Under the pieces are notes generated by a model that worked only from the letters and a program-made list of their open reading frames with translations, was not told the origin of the DNA and ran no database searches. Position numbers and translations under genes: made by a program. From the NCBI GenBank assembly GCA_016903695.1, contig JADQBB010000004.1, forward strand, positions 62,001 to 126,000: 64,000 bases of DNA. Reading direction: 5' to 3'. Source of the DNA: Chlorogloea purpurea SAG 13.99. GTDB taxonomy: Bacteria > Cyanobacteriota > Cyanobacteriia > Cyanobacteriales > Microcystaceae. Shown here piece after piece: positions 45,279-54,764 of the stretch (position 1 is its first letter; each line of letters begins with the position of its first letter).

Positions 45279-46007
45279 ATGACTAACCGTTCCTCGGCGG
45301 CATTGAGCGACCCTGGACTAGTGCGATCGGTGAATCAAGATAGCTATCATATCGATCCACAGAAACGTTTCTTTATCGTCGCTGACGGTATGGGCGGTCA
45401 CGCTGGCGGTGAAGAAGCCAGTCAAATCGCCGTGAAAACGATCCAGAACTACATAGACACCTACTGGCACACGGAAACATCCAGCGAAGAATTATTACAA
45501 GCGGCGATCAAACAAGCCAACGACAACATCATCGCTGACCAGTACACCCATCCAGAAAGAGCGGACATGGGTACTACCTGCGTGCTCGTCATGTTCCGTA
45601 ACGGTCAATCTTGGTGCGCCCATATCGGTGACTCTAGGCTGTATCGCTTTCGAGATAAAAGCTTAGAGCAGATCACCGAAGATCATACCTGGGTAGCTAG
45701 GGCGATGAAAATGGGAGATCTATCGGAAGAACAGGTGAAAACCCACCCTTGGCGGCACGTTCTTTTTCAATGTCTAGGGCGTAAAGATTTGCGTCAGGTG
45801 GACGTTAGCCCGATCGATATTCAACCTGGAGATACATTGATCCTTTGTAGTGATGGACTGACAGAAGAAGTGAGCGATGCAGAAATCACCTCTTATCTTC
45901 TGGAGGAAAACTTAGAGCGCGAGGAAATTGTCAAAAATTTGATCGAAGCTGCGAAGCAGGCCGGGGGGTCAGACAATATCACCGTGGTCATGGTGACAGA
46001 AGATTAA
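45279..46007 (+). CDS. pphA: PP2C-type phosphatase, PphA-like
   Basis: Mn/Mg-dependent Ser/Thr phosphatase. The ATG at 45279 gives 242 residues, the length of PphA; the frame extends to 45258. Motifs: RSVNQDSYHIDPQKRFFIVA, DGMGGHAGGEEAS, ADMGTTCVLVMF, HIGDSRLYRFRDKSLEQITE and GGSDNITVVMV. The pattern is close to the cyanobacterial PII phosphatase PphA, which dephosphorylates PII (GlnB) when nitrogen becomes sufficient. I infer that role. No upstream partner is seen. Confidence 0.9.
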   Translation: MTNRSSAALSDPGLVRSVNQDSYHIDPQKRFFIVADGMGGHAGGEEASQIAVKTIQNYIDTYWHTETSSEELLQAAIKQANDNIIADQYTHPERADMGTTCVLVMFRNGQSWCAHIGDSRLYRFRDKSLEQITEDHTWVARAMKMGDLSEEQVKTHPWRHVLFQCLGRKDLRQVDVSPIDIQPGDTLILCSDGLTEEVSDAEITSYLLEENLEREEIVKNLIEAAKQAGGSDNITVVMVTED

Positions 46008-46100
46008 ACCAAATCTTGGCCTTTTCTTAAACTATTGATAAATAGGACAAGGCTGATGTCAGGATAGGATTTAAAGACAATTAATAGCGACGGAATCCCT

Positions 46101-48266
46101 ATGGTCAAACCGGATAGTGTAGCGGCGGAAATCAATCTCAAAGACCCCCAGTATTATTTCAATCGTGAACTAAGCTGGTTAGAATTCAACTATAGAGTTC
46201 TACACGAAGCACTAGACCCAAGGACTCCCCTGTTAGAGAGATTAAAATTCATAGCGATTTTCTGCTCGAACTTGGACGAATTTTTCATGGTGAGGATAGC
46301 CGTCCTCAAACAGCAACTAGAAGCGAACGTCTCGAAACTGCCCGCCGATGGACTTACCCCCGCCGAACAATTGCGTTCGGTGAGTAAGCGTCTGCGCCCC
46401 CTGGTAAAACAACAGGATCATCTCTTCGAGTACACCGTGAAAACCCAGTTATCCCAACAGGGTATACATTTACTCAACTACGTAGACCTGTCCCAAGAAC
46501 AAAGAAATTATCTGCAAGAATATTTCGAGAAAAATATATTCCCGGTTCTCACCCCCCTGGCGGTTGACCCCAGTCACCCTTTCCCCTACATTTCCAATTT
46601 AAGTTTGAATCTAGCGGTAGTGGTGAGGGATAGAGAAACAGACAGGGAACTATTCGCCAGGGTGAAAGTCCCGCAAGTTTTCCCCAGATTCATCGCTTTT
46701 CCTAAAGAATTGAGACAGTATGAGGAGGGAGAACCTTCTATGTGGACAGGAGTACCTTTAGAACAGGTGGTGGCCCATAATCTAGAATCCCTATTTCCGG
46801 GGATGATAACTCAAGAATGCTACGCGTTTAGAGTTACCAGAAACGCCGATATATCGGTAGAAGAAGACGAAGCCGACGATCTATTACAGGCGATCGAAGA
46901 AGAATTGAGAAAACGACGCATCGGCAAATCAGCGGTGAGACTGGAAATTCAAAGCCTGACCCCGGATAATATCAAAGAGAGAATCAGAACCGATCTAGGA
47001 TTGGAAGAAAGCGACGTTTACGATGTCGAGGGGCTACTGGGACTCAAAGACCTATTTTATTTCCTCTCCTTACCGTGTCCCGAATTAAAAGACGAACCTT
47101 GGACACCCGTGACCCCGCCCCCATTGCAGGGACTCAGGGAAATCGTAGACGGCAACGAAGACGGGATCATTCAAGAGGAAGGAGAGGACATATTCACCCT
47201 CATCCGTCAGGGAGATTTACTATTCCATCACCCCTACCACTCTTTCAGCGCTTCCGTACAACAATTCATCACTCAAGCCGCCTACGACCCGGAAGTATTG
47301 GCGATTAAAATGACCCTCTACCGCACTTCGGGAGATTCACCGATCGTCAAAGCTTTAATCTCGGCCGCGGAAAACGGCAAACAAGTAGTGGCCCTCGTGG
47401 AACTAAAAGCGAGATTCGACGAAGAAAACAATATTAACTGGGCGAGAAAATTAGAGCAAGCCGGGGTTCACGTAGTTTACGGCCTCGTGGGACTGAAAAC
47501 CCACACGAAAATCATCCTCGTCGTGCGTCAGGAAAGCGAAAAGATCCGCCGTTACGTTCACATCGGTACAGGCAACTATAACCCGAAAACCGCTAAACTG
47601 TACACGGATTTAGGTATATTAAGCTATCGAGAAGATTTGGGCGCTGACCTGACCGATTTATTTAATTTCCTCACCGGTTATTCCCGTCAACAATCCTACC
47701 GGAAACTATTGGTAGCCCCCGTCAATCTTCGCAAACGCATGGTAGAGATGATCAACCGGGAAACTCAACACGCCCGCAACGGTGGCACAGGTCGTATAGT
47801 GGCCAAGATGAACGCTTTAGTAGACGCGGAGATCATGGAAAATCTTTATGCGGCGTCATGCGCTGGAGTACAGATCGATCTGATCGTCAGGGGGATGTGT
47901 TCTCTGCGCCCCGGCATTCCTGGGGTGAGCGAGAATATTAGAGTGATCAGTATCATCGGTCGATTCTTGGAACACTCCCGTATCTTCTATTTCCATAACG
48001 GCGGCGCGGAAGAAGTGTATATTGGTAGCGCCGATTGGATGGGCAGAAATTTGAGTCGGCGGGTGGAAGCGGTGACACCGATCGAAGATCCGGCGATCAT
48101 GAGAGAATTACAGGAGATACTGGGAATCATGTTAGCGGATAACCGCCAAGCCTGGGAATTGCAGAGCGATGGCACTTATATTCAACGCCAACCCGAACCC
48201 AATGAGCCGGTGCGTAGCACTCAAGTCATTCTCATGGAGAAGGCTCTCAGAAGTTCTCACGGTTAA
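46101..48266 (+). CDS. ppk1: Polyphosphate kinase 1
   Basis: Reversibly makes inorganic polyphosphate from ATP. 721 residues, a typical length. N-domain RELSWLEFNYRVLHEALDPR. Kinase core with HPYHSFSASVQQFITQAAYD, GVHVVYGLVGLKTHTKIILV and RRYVHIGTGNYNPKTAKLYT (the catalytic His is in one of these). The end has EEVYIGSADWMGRNLSRRVE. It is followed by the Crp-type regulator gene after 57 bases. Confidence 0.97.
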   Translation: MVKPDSVAAEINLKDPQYYFNRELSWLEFNYRVLHEALDPRTPLLERLKFIAIFCSNLDEFFMVRIAVLKQQLEANVSKLPADGLTPAEQLRSVSKRLRPLVKQQDHLFEYTVKTQLSQQGIHLLNYVDLSQEQRNYLQEYFEKNIFPVLTPLAVDPSHPFPYISNLSLNLAVVVRDRETDRELFARVKVPQVFPRFIAFPKELRQYEEGEPSMWTGVPLEQVVAHNLESLFPGMITQECYAFRVTRNADISVEEDEADDLLQAIEEELRKRRIGKSAVRLEIQSLTPDNIKERIRTDLGLEESDVYDVEGLLGLKDLFYFLSLPCPELKDEPWTPVTPPPLQGLREIVDGNEDGIIQEEGEDIFTLIRQGDLLFHHPYHSFSASVQQFITQAAYDPEVLAIKMTLYRTSGDSPIVKALISAAENGKQVVALVELKARFDEENNINWARKLEQAGVHVVYGLVGLKTHTKIILVVRQESEKIRRYVHIGTGNYNPKTAKLYTDLGILSYREDLGADLTDLFNFLTGYSRQQSYRKLLVAPVNLRKRMVEMINRETQHARNGGTGRIVAKMNALVDAEIMENLYAASCAGVQIDLIVRGMCSLRPGIPGVSENIRVISIIGRFLEHSRIFYFHNGGAEEVYIGSADWMGRNLSRRVEAVTPIEDPAIMRELQEILGIMLADNRQAWELQSDGTYIQRQPEPNEPVRSTQVILMEKALRSSHG

Positions 48267-48323
48267 CGGGAAGATTACCTAACGTTTACCTTGATACTGT
48301 AAAGTAGCTGTGGCACTCCATGT

Positions 48324-48935
48324 ATGTTATTTATGCTACTTACTTACAATAATTCCGACTCTCTTTCTAGAGATGATAAAGGTGAAAGCCGTCGCCTCCA
48401 TTTCTATGACCGGGGGGAACAAATACCCTTGGCGACCGAAGGGGTATGGCAAGTGTATCGGGGTGTGGCCCAACTAAGTCAAGTATCTGTGGGCGGAGAA
48501 GAGATATTACTGGGCTGGGTACAAGCCGATGGTTTTTTGGGAATGTGGCTCACCGATCTTGAATCTTACGGCGCTAAAGCTTTAACCGAAGTATATCTAC
48601 GTTGGTTTTCCCTGGGGGAGATCGAAGCTAATCCAACTCTGTCTCAGGCGTTATTGACTCAATCGCTCCGCCGCCTCAAACAAAGCGAGGCCCTCTTGGC
48701 AATCGGCGGCTTGAAAAGAGTCGAGGAGAAATTACAACAGTTACTGAAATTATTACAACAGGATCTAGGGCAACCGATCGCCGGGGGTAACCGTTTATCG
48801 GTGCGTTTGACCCATCAAAACCTCGCCAATGCCATTGGCACTACGAGAGTAACCATCACCCGCTTATTGGGTGATTTTCAGCGCCAAGGTTTAATTACCT
48901 TAGATCAAGAGCGTCACTTGATCATCCTTGACTAA
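48324..48935 (+). CDS. Crp/Fnr-family regulator
   Basis: 203 residues. The N-terminal cyclic-nucleotide-binding-like barrel is degenerate (GVWQVYRGVAQLSQVSVGGE). The C-terminal winged helix is well formed: LSVRLTHQNLANAIGTTRVT then ITRLLGDFQRQGLITLDQ. It resembles the Ycf28-type regulators of cyanobacteria. The N-terminal domain lacks an obvious cAMP pocket, so the ligand is unknown. The end overlaps the Ycf20 gene by 4 bases. The start ATG may be at 48333. Confidence 0.86.
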   Translation: MLFMLLTYNNSDSLSRDDKGESRRLHFYDRGEQIPLATEGVWQVYRGVAQLSQVSVGGEEILLGWVQADGFLGMWLTDLESYGAKALTEVYLRWFSLGEIEANPTLSQALLTQSLRRLKQSEALLAIGGLKRVEEKLQQLLKLLQQDLGQPIAGGNRLSVRLTHQNLANAIGTTRVTITRLLGDFQRQGLITLDQERHLIILD

Positions 48936-49255
48936 GAACCCAATTTGAAAGCTTCTAGGAATAAGCTGTAAACCACCCCCACTTTAAAAAGGTTTAAAAC
49001 GTTATCCACATTTCTCCGTGTCCGATCGCGGTAAACGAAAATGTTAACCAGTTCCGTGAATCCCACTAACAAACCGGCGGCTACTACGTCCCATTGTGCG
49101 GTTTGCCCCGCTGTTGTAGATACGGTTTCACCGACGAATAAACCTACGAAAAGGCTGATACTCAATAGAGAAAAACGTCGCCAAGGATTATTAAAGAATA
49201 CGTTTAATCGATCGCCGGCGACACTAGCCAAAGTATTTAATCGAGTTCTCTGCAT
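48932..49255 (-). CDS. ycf20: Ycf20-like protein (DUF565)
   Basis: 107 residues. MQRTRLNTLASVAGDRLNVF is the typical N-terminus and the middle GETVSTTAGQTAQWDVVAAG is strongly conserved. Two or three hydrophobic stretches are present. In plants and algae Ycf20 relates to non-photochemical quenching and pigment content. It lies 3 bases downstream of the DUF3611 gene and ends 4 bases into the regulator gene. Confidence 0.93.
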   Translation of the reverse strand: MQRTRLNTLASVAGDRLNVFFNNPWRRFSLLSISLFVGLFVGETVSTTAGQTAQWDVVAAGLLVGFTELVNIFVYRDRTRRNVDNVLNLFKVGVVYSLFLEAFKLGS

Positions 49256-49258
49256 GGC

Positions 49259-49876
49259 TTATTTGTTATTAGTAATGCGGTTTAATAACCAGAGAGAGGT
49301 AACGATACCCGTGAAATGAGCCAAAATTGTGTTCGTGTTAGCCTGTACGATTAATAGATCCACGGAATTCACGAACTGAGTTGGATTGGTACCCACGTTA
49401 AAAGTCCCCTGGGGAACGTTGAGGGATTTGATCAACACGATACCGGCTAAAGCCTGCGCCCCCAAGATCGTCAGGAACATACCCGTTATATTAGCCATCA
49501 AACCGCGACGGATGAGGCGAATAGTGTCGGCTTTCTTGGGTCGATTTTCTGAGCTTAACTGCACCATTTGTTTAGCGATACGCATATAGTTATAAGCGAA
49601 AATGATCGCCACAACTAAGAAGCCAACCCCACCGATAGCGCAGAGAACACCGATCTCTATGCCTTGGGTGCGCTGTTTGAAGCCGATCAAACTGGCGGAG
49701 GCTATCAGCAATAAAACCGCCGAGATAACCCCTAAGACGATTTGCGCCCAGAAACCGATCCGCCCCTGCTGCATCAGGATACTGGCCGCGCGTTGTACCG
49801 CCGGGGGCAGTGAGGGGGAGAATTCATTCTGTGCTTTCATGGGAATGTTAGTGATTTGGGAGCGTTTTTCTCTCAT
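49259..49876 (-). CDS. DUF3611 protein, Tic21/PIC1-type
   Basis: 205 residues with four membrane helices. The start may instead be the ATG at 49840 (193 residues), since homologs begin just before the PPAVQRAA motif. Signatures: LPPAVQRAASILMQQGRIGF and ANTNTILAHFTGIVTSLWLL. It is the cyanobacterial counterpart (Synechocystis sll1656) of plastid Tic21/PIC1, described as an iron permease or protein-import factor. It precedes ycf20 with 3 bases between, so they likely form one transcript. Confidence 0.9.
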   Translation of the reverse strand: MREKRSQITNIPMKAQNEFSPSLPPAVQRAASILMQQGRIGFWAQIVLGVISAVLLLIASASLIGFKQRTQGIEIGVLCAIGGVGFLVVAIIFAYNYMRIAKQMVQLSSENRPKKADTIRLIRRGLMANITGMFLTILGAQALAGIVLIKSLNVPQGTFNVGTNPTQFVNSVDLLIVQANTNTILAHFTGIVTSLWLLNRITNNK

Positions 49877-49932
49877 TACCTGTGTCTCGATTCGTCTGTT
49901 TCCATTGTCTTATTTTTTAGATTAACTGCCCA

Positions 49933-50625
49933 CTAGAAAAACGCTTTTTTTATGTTCATTTCTTTTTCGGTTTCCGCGTAAATCTGCCAGGCGAGGCGAA
50001 ACATTTCTAGACCGGTATGTAGGGAGCGATCGTCATAATTGAGGGTGAATTGTTGTAATTCTTCTAAACCATCGCTGATGTGATTGAGGCAGTAGTAGAG
50101 ATTCGCCGCTACCTTAGCCCCTGTCCCGGGGCTTCTAGAACCGGTGAATATATTCTGGGCGAGGCGATGATTCTCGCTACACTGTTGGAGATAGGATTGA
50201 AACTCGGCCATTAAAAGATCGTCAAAGGGGTCGGCGGCTAATTCGTTAATCTGGGTTTTCAGGGGTTTAATGATATTCCTGATCAGGCGCTTGAGAGGTA
50301 GGTAGGCGGTTTTATGCCACTCGTGGAAATAGGCTTCTTGATCTTTTTGGGCTTGCCGGTAACGGTTATAAGAATCTTGAGCGGAGGCGCTGCGTTGTTG
50401 CCGTCGCTCGGCCCCGTTATCTTTTAATTGTCGATCGTAGAGGCGGCGATTATGAGGATCACCGAGGATTTCATAAGCGGCGTTCAGTTGGACGATTTTC
50501 TCGTGGCTCGATCGATCACCCTGACTATCGGGGTGGAATTGTTTGGCTAACCTTCGATAGGCTTGTTTTATCTCGTCTGACGTGGCTTGTTGGGCTACTT
50601 GCAGGGTTTGATAATGGTCGGTCAT
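49933..50625 (-). CDS. J-domain protein, DnaJ-like
   Basis: 230 residues. J-domain at residues 1-65: MTDHYQTLQVAQQATSDEIK, with the HPD motif in QFHPDSQGD and helix IV. The rest (residues 70-230) is helical with no zinc-finger or CTD, so this is a type III J-protein that stimulates Hsp70 on a specific client. The C-terminal part (FDDLLMAEFQSYLQQCSENH, NLYYCLNHISDGLEELQQFT) may bind the client. It starts 3 bases downstream of yidD. Confidence 0.9.
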   Translation of the reverse strand: MTDHYQTLQVAQQATSDEIKQAYRRLAKQFHPDSQGDRSSHEKIVQLNAAYEILGDPHNRRLYDRQLKDNGAERRQQRSASAQDSYNRYRQAQKDQEAYFHEWHKTAYLPLKRLIRNIIKPLKTQINELAADPFDDLLMAEFQSYLQQCSENHRLAQNIFTGSRSPGTGAKVAANLYYCLNHISDGLEELQQFTLNYDDRSLHTGLEMFRLAWQIYAETEKEMNIKKAFF

Positions 50626-50628
50626 GAT

Positions 50629-50850
50629 TCAGTGATGTTTGTGGGGTACGGGGTCGTATCCTCCCTCGGTGAAGGGATTACAGCGTAAAATCCGGTTGAA
50701 ACCCAGCCATGACCCCCGGAAAAAGCCGAATTTTTCTAGGGCTTCGAGCGTATATTCGGAACAGGTGGGCTGAAATCGACAAGCGGGGGGTAACAGGGGT
50801 GAGATTAATAGTTTGTACCCTTTAATCAGAGTGATGGCAACTTGTTTCAT
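50629..50850 (-). CDS. yidD: Membrane protein insertion efficiency factor YidD
   Basis: 73 residues from the ATG at 50850, the usual start [20 protein letters not shown]. The frame extends to 50898 without a better start. Family signature [20 protein letters not shown] and GYDPVPHK. It acts at the membrane with YidC. It precedes the DnaJ-like gene with 3 bases between and is divergent from the phytol kinase gene. Confidence 0.94.
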   Translation of the reverse strand: MKQVAITLIKGYKLLISPLLPPACRFQPTCSEYTLEALEKFGFFRGSWLGFNRILRCNPFTEGGYDPVPHKHH

Positions 50851-50902
50851 AATAAACACGCGGTTGTTTAGAATTAATTTTGTACTATCAAGGGTCAAGG
50901 TT

Positions 50903-51583
50903 TTGCCTGAAGTTTCCTCTTCTTTATTATGGTCGATCGCTATCGTCGCTTTCTACCTCGGATTTATAATTTTTCTTTCCGATTTAGGTCGCCGTTTCTC
51001 CACTGATGCGGAGATCACCCGTAAAGTCGTCCATATCGGTACTGGGAATGTCATTCTCCTCGCCTGGTGGTTGAATATTCCGGCTTGGGTGGGTATTACC
51101 GCCGCGGTGGTGGCGGCGATCGTCGCTATAATTTCTTATTTCGTGCCGATTCTTCCCAGTATCAACAGTGTGGGTAGAACCAGTCTGGGGACTTTTTTCT
51201 ACGCCGTCAGTATGGGGGTTCTAGTGGCGGTATTCTGGCCCCTCTCTATGCCGTGGTACGCCGCGATCGGTATTTTAACGATGGCTTTGGGCGACGGAAT
51301 GGCCGCTTTAGTGGGTCAGAATTTCGGCAGGCATCCCTACACCATGTGGGGCAATAAGAAGAGCTTTGAAGGCTCTTTAACGATGGCTGGGGTGAGCTTT
51401 TTGGTGACGGGGTTCATATTACTGTTTGTTACGGGTAATAGTCTGTCTATCTGGGTCATTGCTTTAATAGTGGCTATAGTGGCTACCCTTTTAGAAACCG
51501 TTTCTAAACTGGGGGTGGATAATTTAACCGTGCCGCTCGGTAGTGCGGCGATCGCTTTTTACCTGTCCCAATATTGGCTTTAA
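50903..51583 (+). CDS. Phytol/farnesol kinase-like, VTE5 family
   Basis: An integral membrane kinase that recycles phytol from chlorophyll into phytyl phosphate for tocopherol, by family. The frame opens at 50813, but the upstream part overlaps yidD. The likely start is a TTG at 50903, giving about 227 residues. Conserved: [40 protein letters not shown] and [14 protein letters not shown], typical of this CDP/dolichol-kinase-related family. Six or seven hydrophobic helices. Confidence 0.87.
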   Translation: MPEVSSSLLWSIAIVAFYLGFIIFLSDLGRRFSTDAEITRKVVHIGTGNVILLAWWLNIPAWVGITAAVVAAIVAIISYFVPILPSINSVGRTSLGTFFYAVSMGVLVAVFWPLSMPWYAAIGILTMALGDGMAALVGQNFGRHPYTMWGNKKSFEGSLTMAGVSFLVTGFILLFVTGNSLSIWVIALIVAIVATLLETVSKLGVDNLTVPLGSAAIAFYLSQYWL

Positions 51584-51588
51584 TTCCC

Positions 51589-52461
51589 GTGTATACAATC
51601 TTTGAACTGAACGAACTCTATCCCACCTATCGACTCATCGACGATTATAAATCGGCTTTTCTGGAAGTAGTGCCGAGTCGGGGCGGAATCATCACCAGGT
51701 GGCAAATCGGAGAGAGACCAATATTGTATCTAGATGAAGAACGTTTTGCCAATCCTAACCTCAGTGTGCGGGGAGGTAATCCGATTCTTTTCCCGATTTG
51801 CGGTAATTTACCCGATAACACCTACGAGTACGGGGGTGTGGAGTATACTCTCAAACAACATGGTTTCGCACGGGATTTACCTTGGGCAGTGCGGGGACAC
51901 AGTACGGATGGAGGGGCATCTCTAACCTTAGTTCTCACCAGTAATGAGGTAACGCGTCGGCAATATCCTTTCGATTTTGAAGTGGTATTTACCTACGTGT
52001 TCAAGGGAGATAGTTTAAAAATCTATCAGGAGTTCATTAATTTATCCACCGAGGTTATGCCCTTCTCGGTCGGTTTCCATCCTTACTTCCGGGTGAATGA
52101 CAAAAAAGCCTTGAGTTTCAATATTCCTGGTATTCAATACCAGAACAAAGAAGACGGCAGCCTTCACGACTTCGATGGTACGTTCGATTTTAACGCCTCG
52201 GAAATCGATGTGGCGTTCTTGGATGTCAAACGTAGTAACTGTAGCTTCAAAGATTCATCTGCGGGCATCGAGATCCATCTCGACTACACCGATATATACT
52301 CTACCTTGGTTTTCTGGACTGTTAAGGGCAAAGATTTCGTGTGTGTAGAGCCGTGGAGTGCGCCCCGTAATAGTTTTAATACGGGCGAACATCTCGTGTA
52401 TTTACAACCGGGCGATCGTTGTTCGGCAGAAGTGGAGATGCGAATAACGGAATTCCAGTAA
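51589..52461 (+). CDS. Aldose 1-epimerase-family protein
   Basis: 290 residues from a GTG at 51589 (VYTIFELNELYPTYRLIDDY); a TTG at 51574 would overlap the kinase gene. The galactose mutarotase-like beta-sandwich is shown by SVRGGNPILFPICGNLPDNT, LKQHGFARDLPW with a catalytic His, and SVGFHPYFRVNDKKA. CVEPWSAPRNSF has the catalytic Glu. Related proteins act on glucose-6-phosphate or other sugars. It starts 5 bases after the phytol kinase gene. Confidence 0.9.
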   Translation: MYTIFELNELYPTYRLIDDYKSAFLEVVPSRGGIITRWQIGERPILYLDEERFANPNLSVRGGNPILFPICGNLPDNTYEYGGVEYTLKQHGFARDLPWAVRGHSTDGGASLTLVLTSNEVTRRQYPFDFEVVFTYVFKGDSLKIYQEFINLSTEVMPFSVGFHPYFRVNDKKALSFNIPGIQYQNKEDGSLHDFDGTFDFNASEIDVAFLDVKRSNCSFKDSSAGIEIHLDYTDIYSTLVFWTVKGKDFVCVEPWSAPRNSFNTGEHLVYLQPGDRCSAEVEMRITEFQ

Positions 52462-52523
52462 CGGCCCTTGCCAATCTCAGAATATGCTGTTACTATTAGA
52501 AATTGTGTGACAAACGCACACGA

Positions 52524-52595
52524 GGGTCGCTAGCTCAGCGGTAGAGCACTCGGCTTTTAACCGATCGGTCTTGGGTTCGAATCCCAGGCGACCCA
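52524..52595 (+). tRNA. tRNA-Lys (anticodon UUU)
   Basis: GGGTCGC pairs with GCGACCC; discriminator A. D-arm TAGCTCAGCGGTAGAGC; anticodon arm TCGG-CTTTTAA-CCGA with anticodon TTT; T-arm GGGTTCGAATCCC. 72 nt, no encoded CCA. Confidence 0.97.
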
Positions 52596-52611
52596 TTTAA
52601 GAAGATAAATA

Positions 52612-53187
52612 TTACCACACCACGGCTAGATCCAAAACGAATTGGGGTAAAATATCTTCACCGTATAAAAACTGGGGTTCGTTCAACACTTCCGGCTCTT
52701 GTCCGGTGCGATAAATTTCCACCCTGCGGGCTTTTCTGTCAATCAACCAGGCTAATCTAACCCCGTTGCTTTGATATTCTTCCATCTTCTCCTGTACGTC
52801 CTTTAACCTATCGTTAGGAGACATCAATTCCAAAACAAAGTCTGGTACTATGGGTGGGAATTTTTCCCTTTGCTCCGTTGTCAACTCCCTCCATCTTTCT
52901 CGCGCTATCCAAGATACATCCGGGGCGCGGCTGGCTCCATTAGGAAATTTAAAACAGGCATTGGAATCGAATACTTTTCCCAATTTTTTCTGACGGTTCC
53001 AAATGCCGAACTCGGTTATTAATTCAGCGTTGCGATTTCCCGTTTCTCCTCCCGTCGGGGGCATAATAATCACTTCTCCTTTGGCATTACGCTCGAAATT
53101 AATTTCAGGATTCTCACAGCAGAGTTGATAAAATTGCTCGTCGGTTATCTTGGCTAAGGAATCTAAATTAAGAGTATAAGTAATCAT
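52612..53187 (-). CDS. Uma2-family (DUF820) putative endonuclease
   Basis: 191 residues. Restriction-endonuclease-like fold seen in hundreds of cyanobacterial copies; the true role is unknown. Core: PDVSWIARERWRELTTEQRE, then PPIVPDFVLELMSPNDRLKD and RLAWLIDRKARRVEIYRTGQ, with the D...ExK-like acid residues in DFVLELMS. A long N-terminal part with MPPTGGETGNRNAELITEFG. It begins 17 bases past tRNA-Lys on the opposite strand. Confidence 0.9.
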   Translation of the reverse strand: MITYTLNLDSLAKITDEQFYQLCCENPEINFERNAKGEVIIMPPTGGETGNRNAELITEFGIWNRQKKLGKVFDSNACFKFPNGASRAPDVSWIARERWRELTTEQREKFPPIVPDFVLELMSPNDRLKDVQEKMEEYQSNGVRLAWLIDRKARRVEIYRTGQEPEVLNEPQFLYGEDILPQFVLDLAVVW

Positions 53188-53223
53188 TTTTTTAACCGGT
53201 GCAAAAAGAGTTTTTTCTTAATT

Positions 53224-53619
53224 CTAGCGAGGGGTTAAGAAAATGATGGCGACGAATGTACTTAAACCGATTAAAACTAACATCGTGGCCACCGCCAGAC
53301 CGATCGATCTGCGATTAAAATAGAGATAATCGTCTCTAAGGATCGCTTTCAGTACCTGCTTGTGTTCCACGATCGCCGCCGTCAGGGCCCCGCTTCCTAA
53401 AGCGATAAAACTCAATCCCACCACGCGAGAGATACGCCAAGGGTTATTGAGGTGAGGTTGATTGCGTTCGAGGGCTTCGGTAATGCGATCGATGCCGAAA
53501 CCGAAACTGATCAAAGACAAACTGGTGCGAATCCAAGCCAATAAAGTCCTCTCGGCGGCGGCTCGATTCCTCTCTTTCGCCAATTCGTTCGTTAAATTCT
53601 TTGGAGATTGTCCGCCCAT
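53224..53619 (-). CDS. DUF202/YidH family membrane protein
   Basis: 131 residues with three hydrophobic helices. The family motif RNRAAAERTLLAWIRTSLSL is near the N-terminus, and GFGIDRITEAL follows. Function unknown. It is divergent from the MoaD-like gene with 9 bases between start codons. Confidence 0.9.
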   Translation of the reverse strand: MGGQSPKNLTNELAKERNRAAAERTLLAWIRTSLSLISFGFGIDRITEALERNQPHLNNPWRISRVVGLSFIALGSGALTAAIVEHKQVLKAILRDDYLYFNRRSIGLAVATMLVLIGLSTFVAIIFLTPR

Positions 53620-53628
53620 TTACTGAAA

Positions 53629-53886
53629 ATGCCCCCTACTATAACTATCACGGTCAAATTATTCGCCGCCTATCAGGAAGCTTATGGAGTATCCGAATTA
53701 ATTTTGGACTTCCCCCCGGAAACATCTGTGAGATCGGTTCTGGATTATATAATTGCGGAGCATCCCCAATTAACTAAGTGGGGAGACGTAACCAGATTGG
53801 GAATTAATCTCAAATTTGCCGACGCAGAAACTATTTTACAACAGGGTGATGAAGTTGTTTTGATTCCTCCTGTGAGCGGTGGCTAA
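53629..53886 (+). CDS. moaD: MoaD/ThiS-type sulfur carrier, likely molybdopterin synthase small subunit
   Basis: 85 residues from the ATG at 53629. ITVKLFAAYQEAYGVSELIL and VVLIPPVSGG match MoaD. The C-terminal Gly-Gly is needed for thiocarboxylate formation. With MoaE it inserts sulfur in the molybdenum cofactor used by nitrate reductase. MoaE is not nearby, and a ThiS-like carrier remains possible. The frame extends seven codons upstream, but the ATG is the better start. Confidence 0.85.
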   Translation: MPPTITITVKLFAAYQEAYGVSELILDFPPETSVRSVLDYIIAEHPQLTKWGDVTRLGINLKFADAETILQQGDEVVLIPPVSGG

Positions 53887-53891
53887 TGGCT

Positions 53892-54611
53892 CTAACCCAC
53901 AAGGGAGATTTGCCCGGTGGATAAGTTGGCGTAAGCTCCAACAACTTTTAATTTATTTTCTGACTGTAATTGGGCAATAATGGGCGATTGATTTAATTTA
54001 TTCATTTGGTACAAAATATTAGCTTCGGTAGCTTTTTTAATATTTGCCAAATCTGTTGACTGTCCTATATAGTCTTTAATAGCCGGTTTAATATTGTCAA
54101 GAATCAGCCCGATACTGCCCGGAACTTCTACTTGTTTCATGGTGGAAATTACCGCTCCACAATCTTGATGTCCTATAACCATTAAAACTTTGGCCCCTAA
54201 TACTAATGTGCCGAACTCTAAACTACCGATCGATTCTTGAGCTGCTATATTTCCCGCGTCTCGAACCACGAAAATATCACCGACACCCCGATCGAAAAGA
54301 ATTTCTACCGGCACTCGTGAATCGGCACAACTAAGAACTGCGGCGAAGGGAGCTTGTCCGGTAGCAACTTCTTGAATACGAATTACTGTTTGATTAGGAT
54401 TTTCTTGTTTCTTCTTGATAAATCTCTTATTACCTTCTATTAGCTTTTCCAAAATTTCATCGGGATTCATCTCATTTTGAGCTACGCTTTTTTCAGGATG
54501 GATCAAGTCCGTTCCTAAAACAGTGGCGAGCAGGCTCGTGCCTATTATTCCACCACCGTATTTAATAAAATTACGGCGAGATGAGTCGAAATTTGCCGAT
54601 GTATTCTTCAT
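53892..54611 (-). CDS. Tat-exported beta-type carbonic anhydrase
   Basis: Interconverts CO2 and bicarbonate. 239 residues. Residues 1-45 are a twin-arginine signal: SRRNFIK at 10-16, then GGGIIGTSLLATVLG. Zinc ligands are Cys95, His148 and Cys151 (CADSRVP, GHQDCG), and the Asp97-Arg99 pair is intact. The targeting predicts periplasm or thylakoid lumen, as for EcaB (slr0051). It ends 5 bases from the moaD stop (convergent). Confidence 0.93.
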   Translation of the reverse strand: MKNTSANFDSSRRNFIKYGGGIIGTSLLATVLGTDLIHPEKSVAQNEMNPDEILEKLIEGNKRFIKKKQENPNQTVIRIQEVATGQAPFAAVLSCADSRVPVEILFDRGVGDIFVVRDAGNIAAQESIGSLEFGTLVLGAKVLMVIGHQDCGAVISTMKQVEVPGSIGLILDNIKPAIKDYIGQSTDLANIKKATEANILYQMNKLNQSPIIAQLQSENKLKVVGAYANLSTGQISLVG

Positions 54612-54764
54612 GACTATAATTACCGGAGACTTTTGGCTTAATTATACTGTTTATGGGATCTCTGCCCCTGGAGTGAAGCTAAATCCTAAGCCTGCAAAAC
54701 TATAGGGGTTTAGTTTAGGATAGATGAAGAAATGTTAAGAAAATTCTCAGGATAACTATCTCCC

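Noticed and set aside
50813..50902. Longer N-terminus for the phytol kinase
   Set aside because: It overlaps the yidD start region and encodes no family-like sequence.
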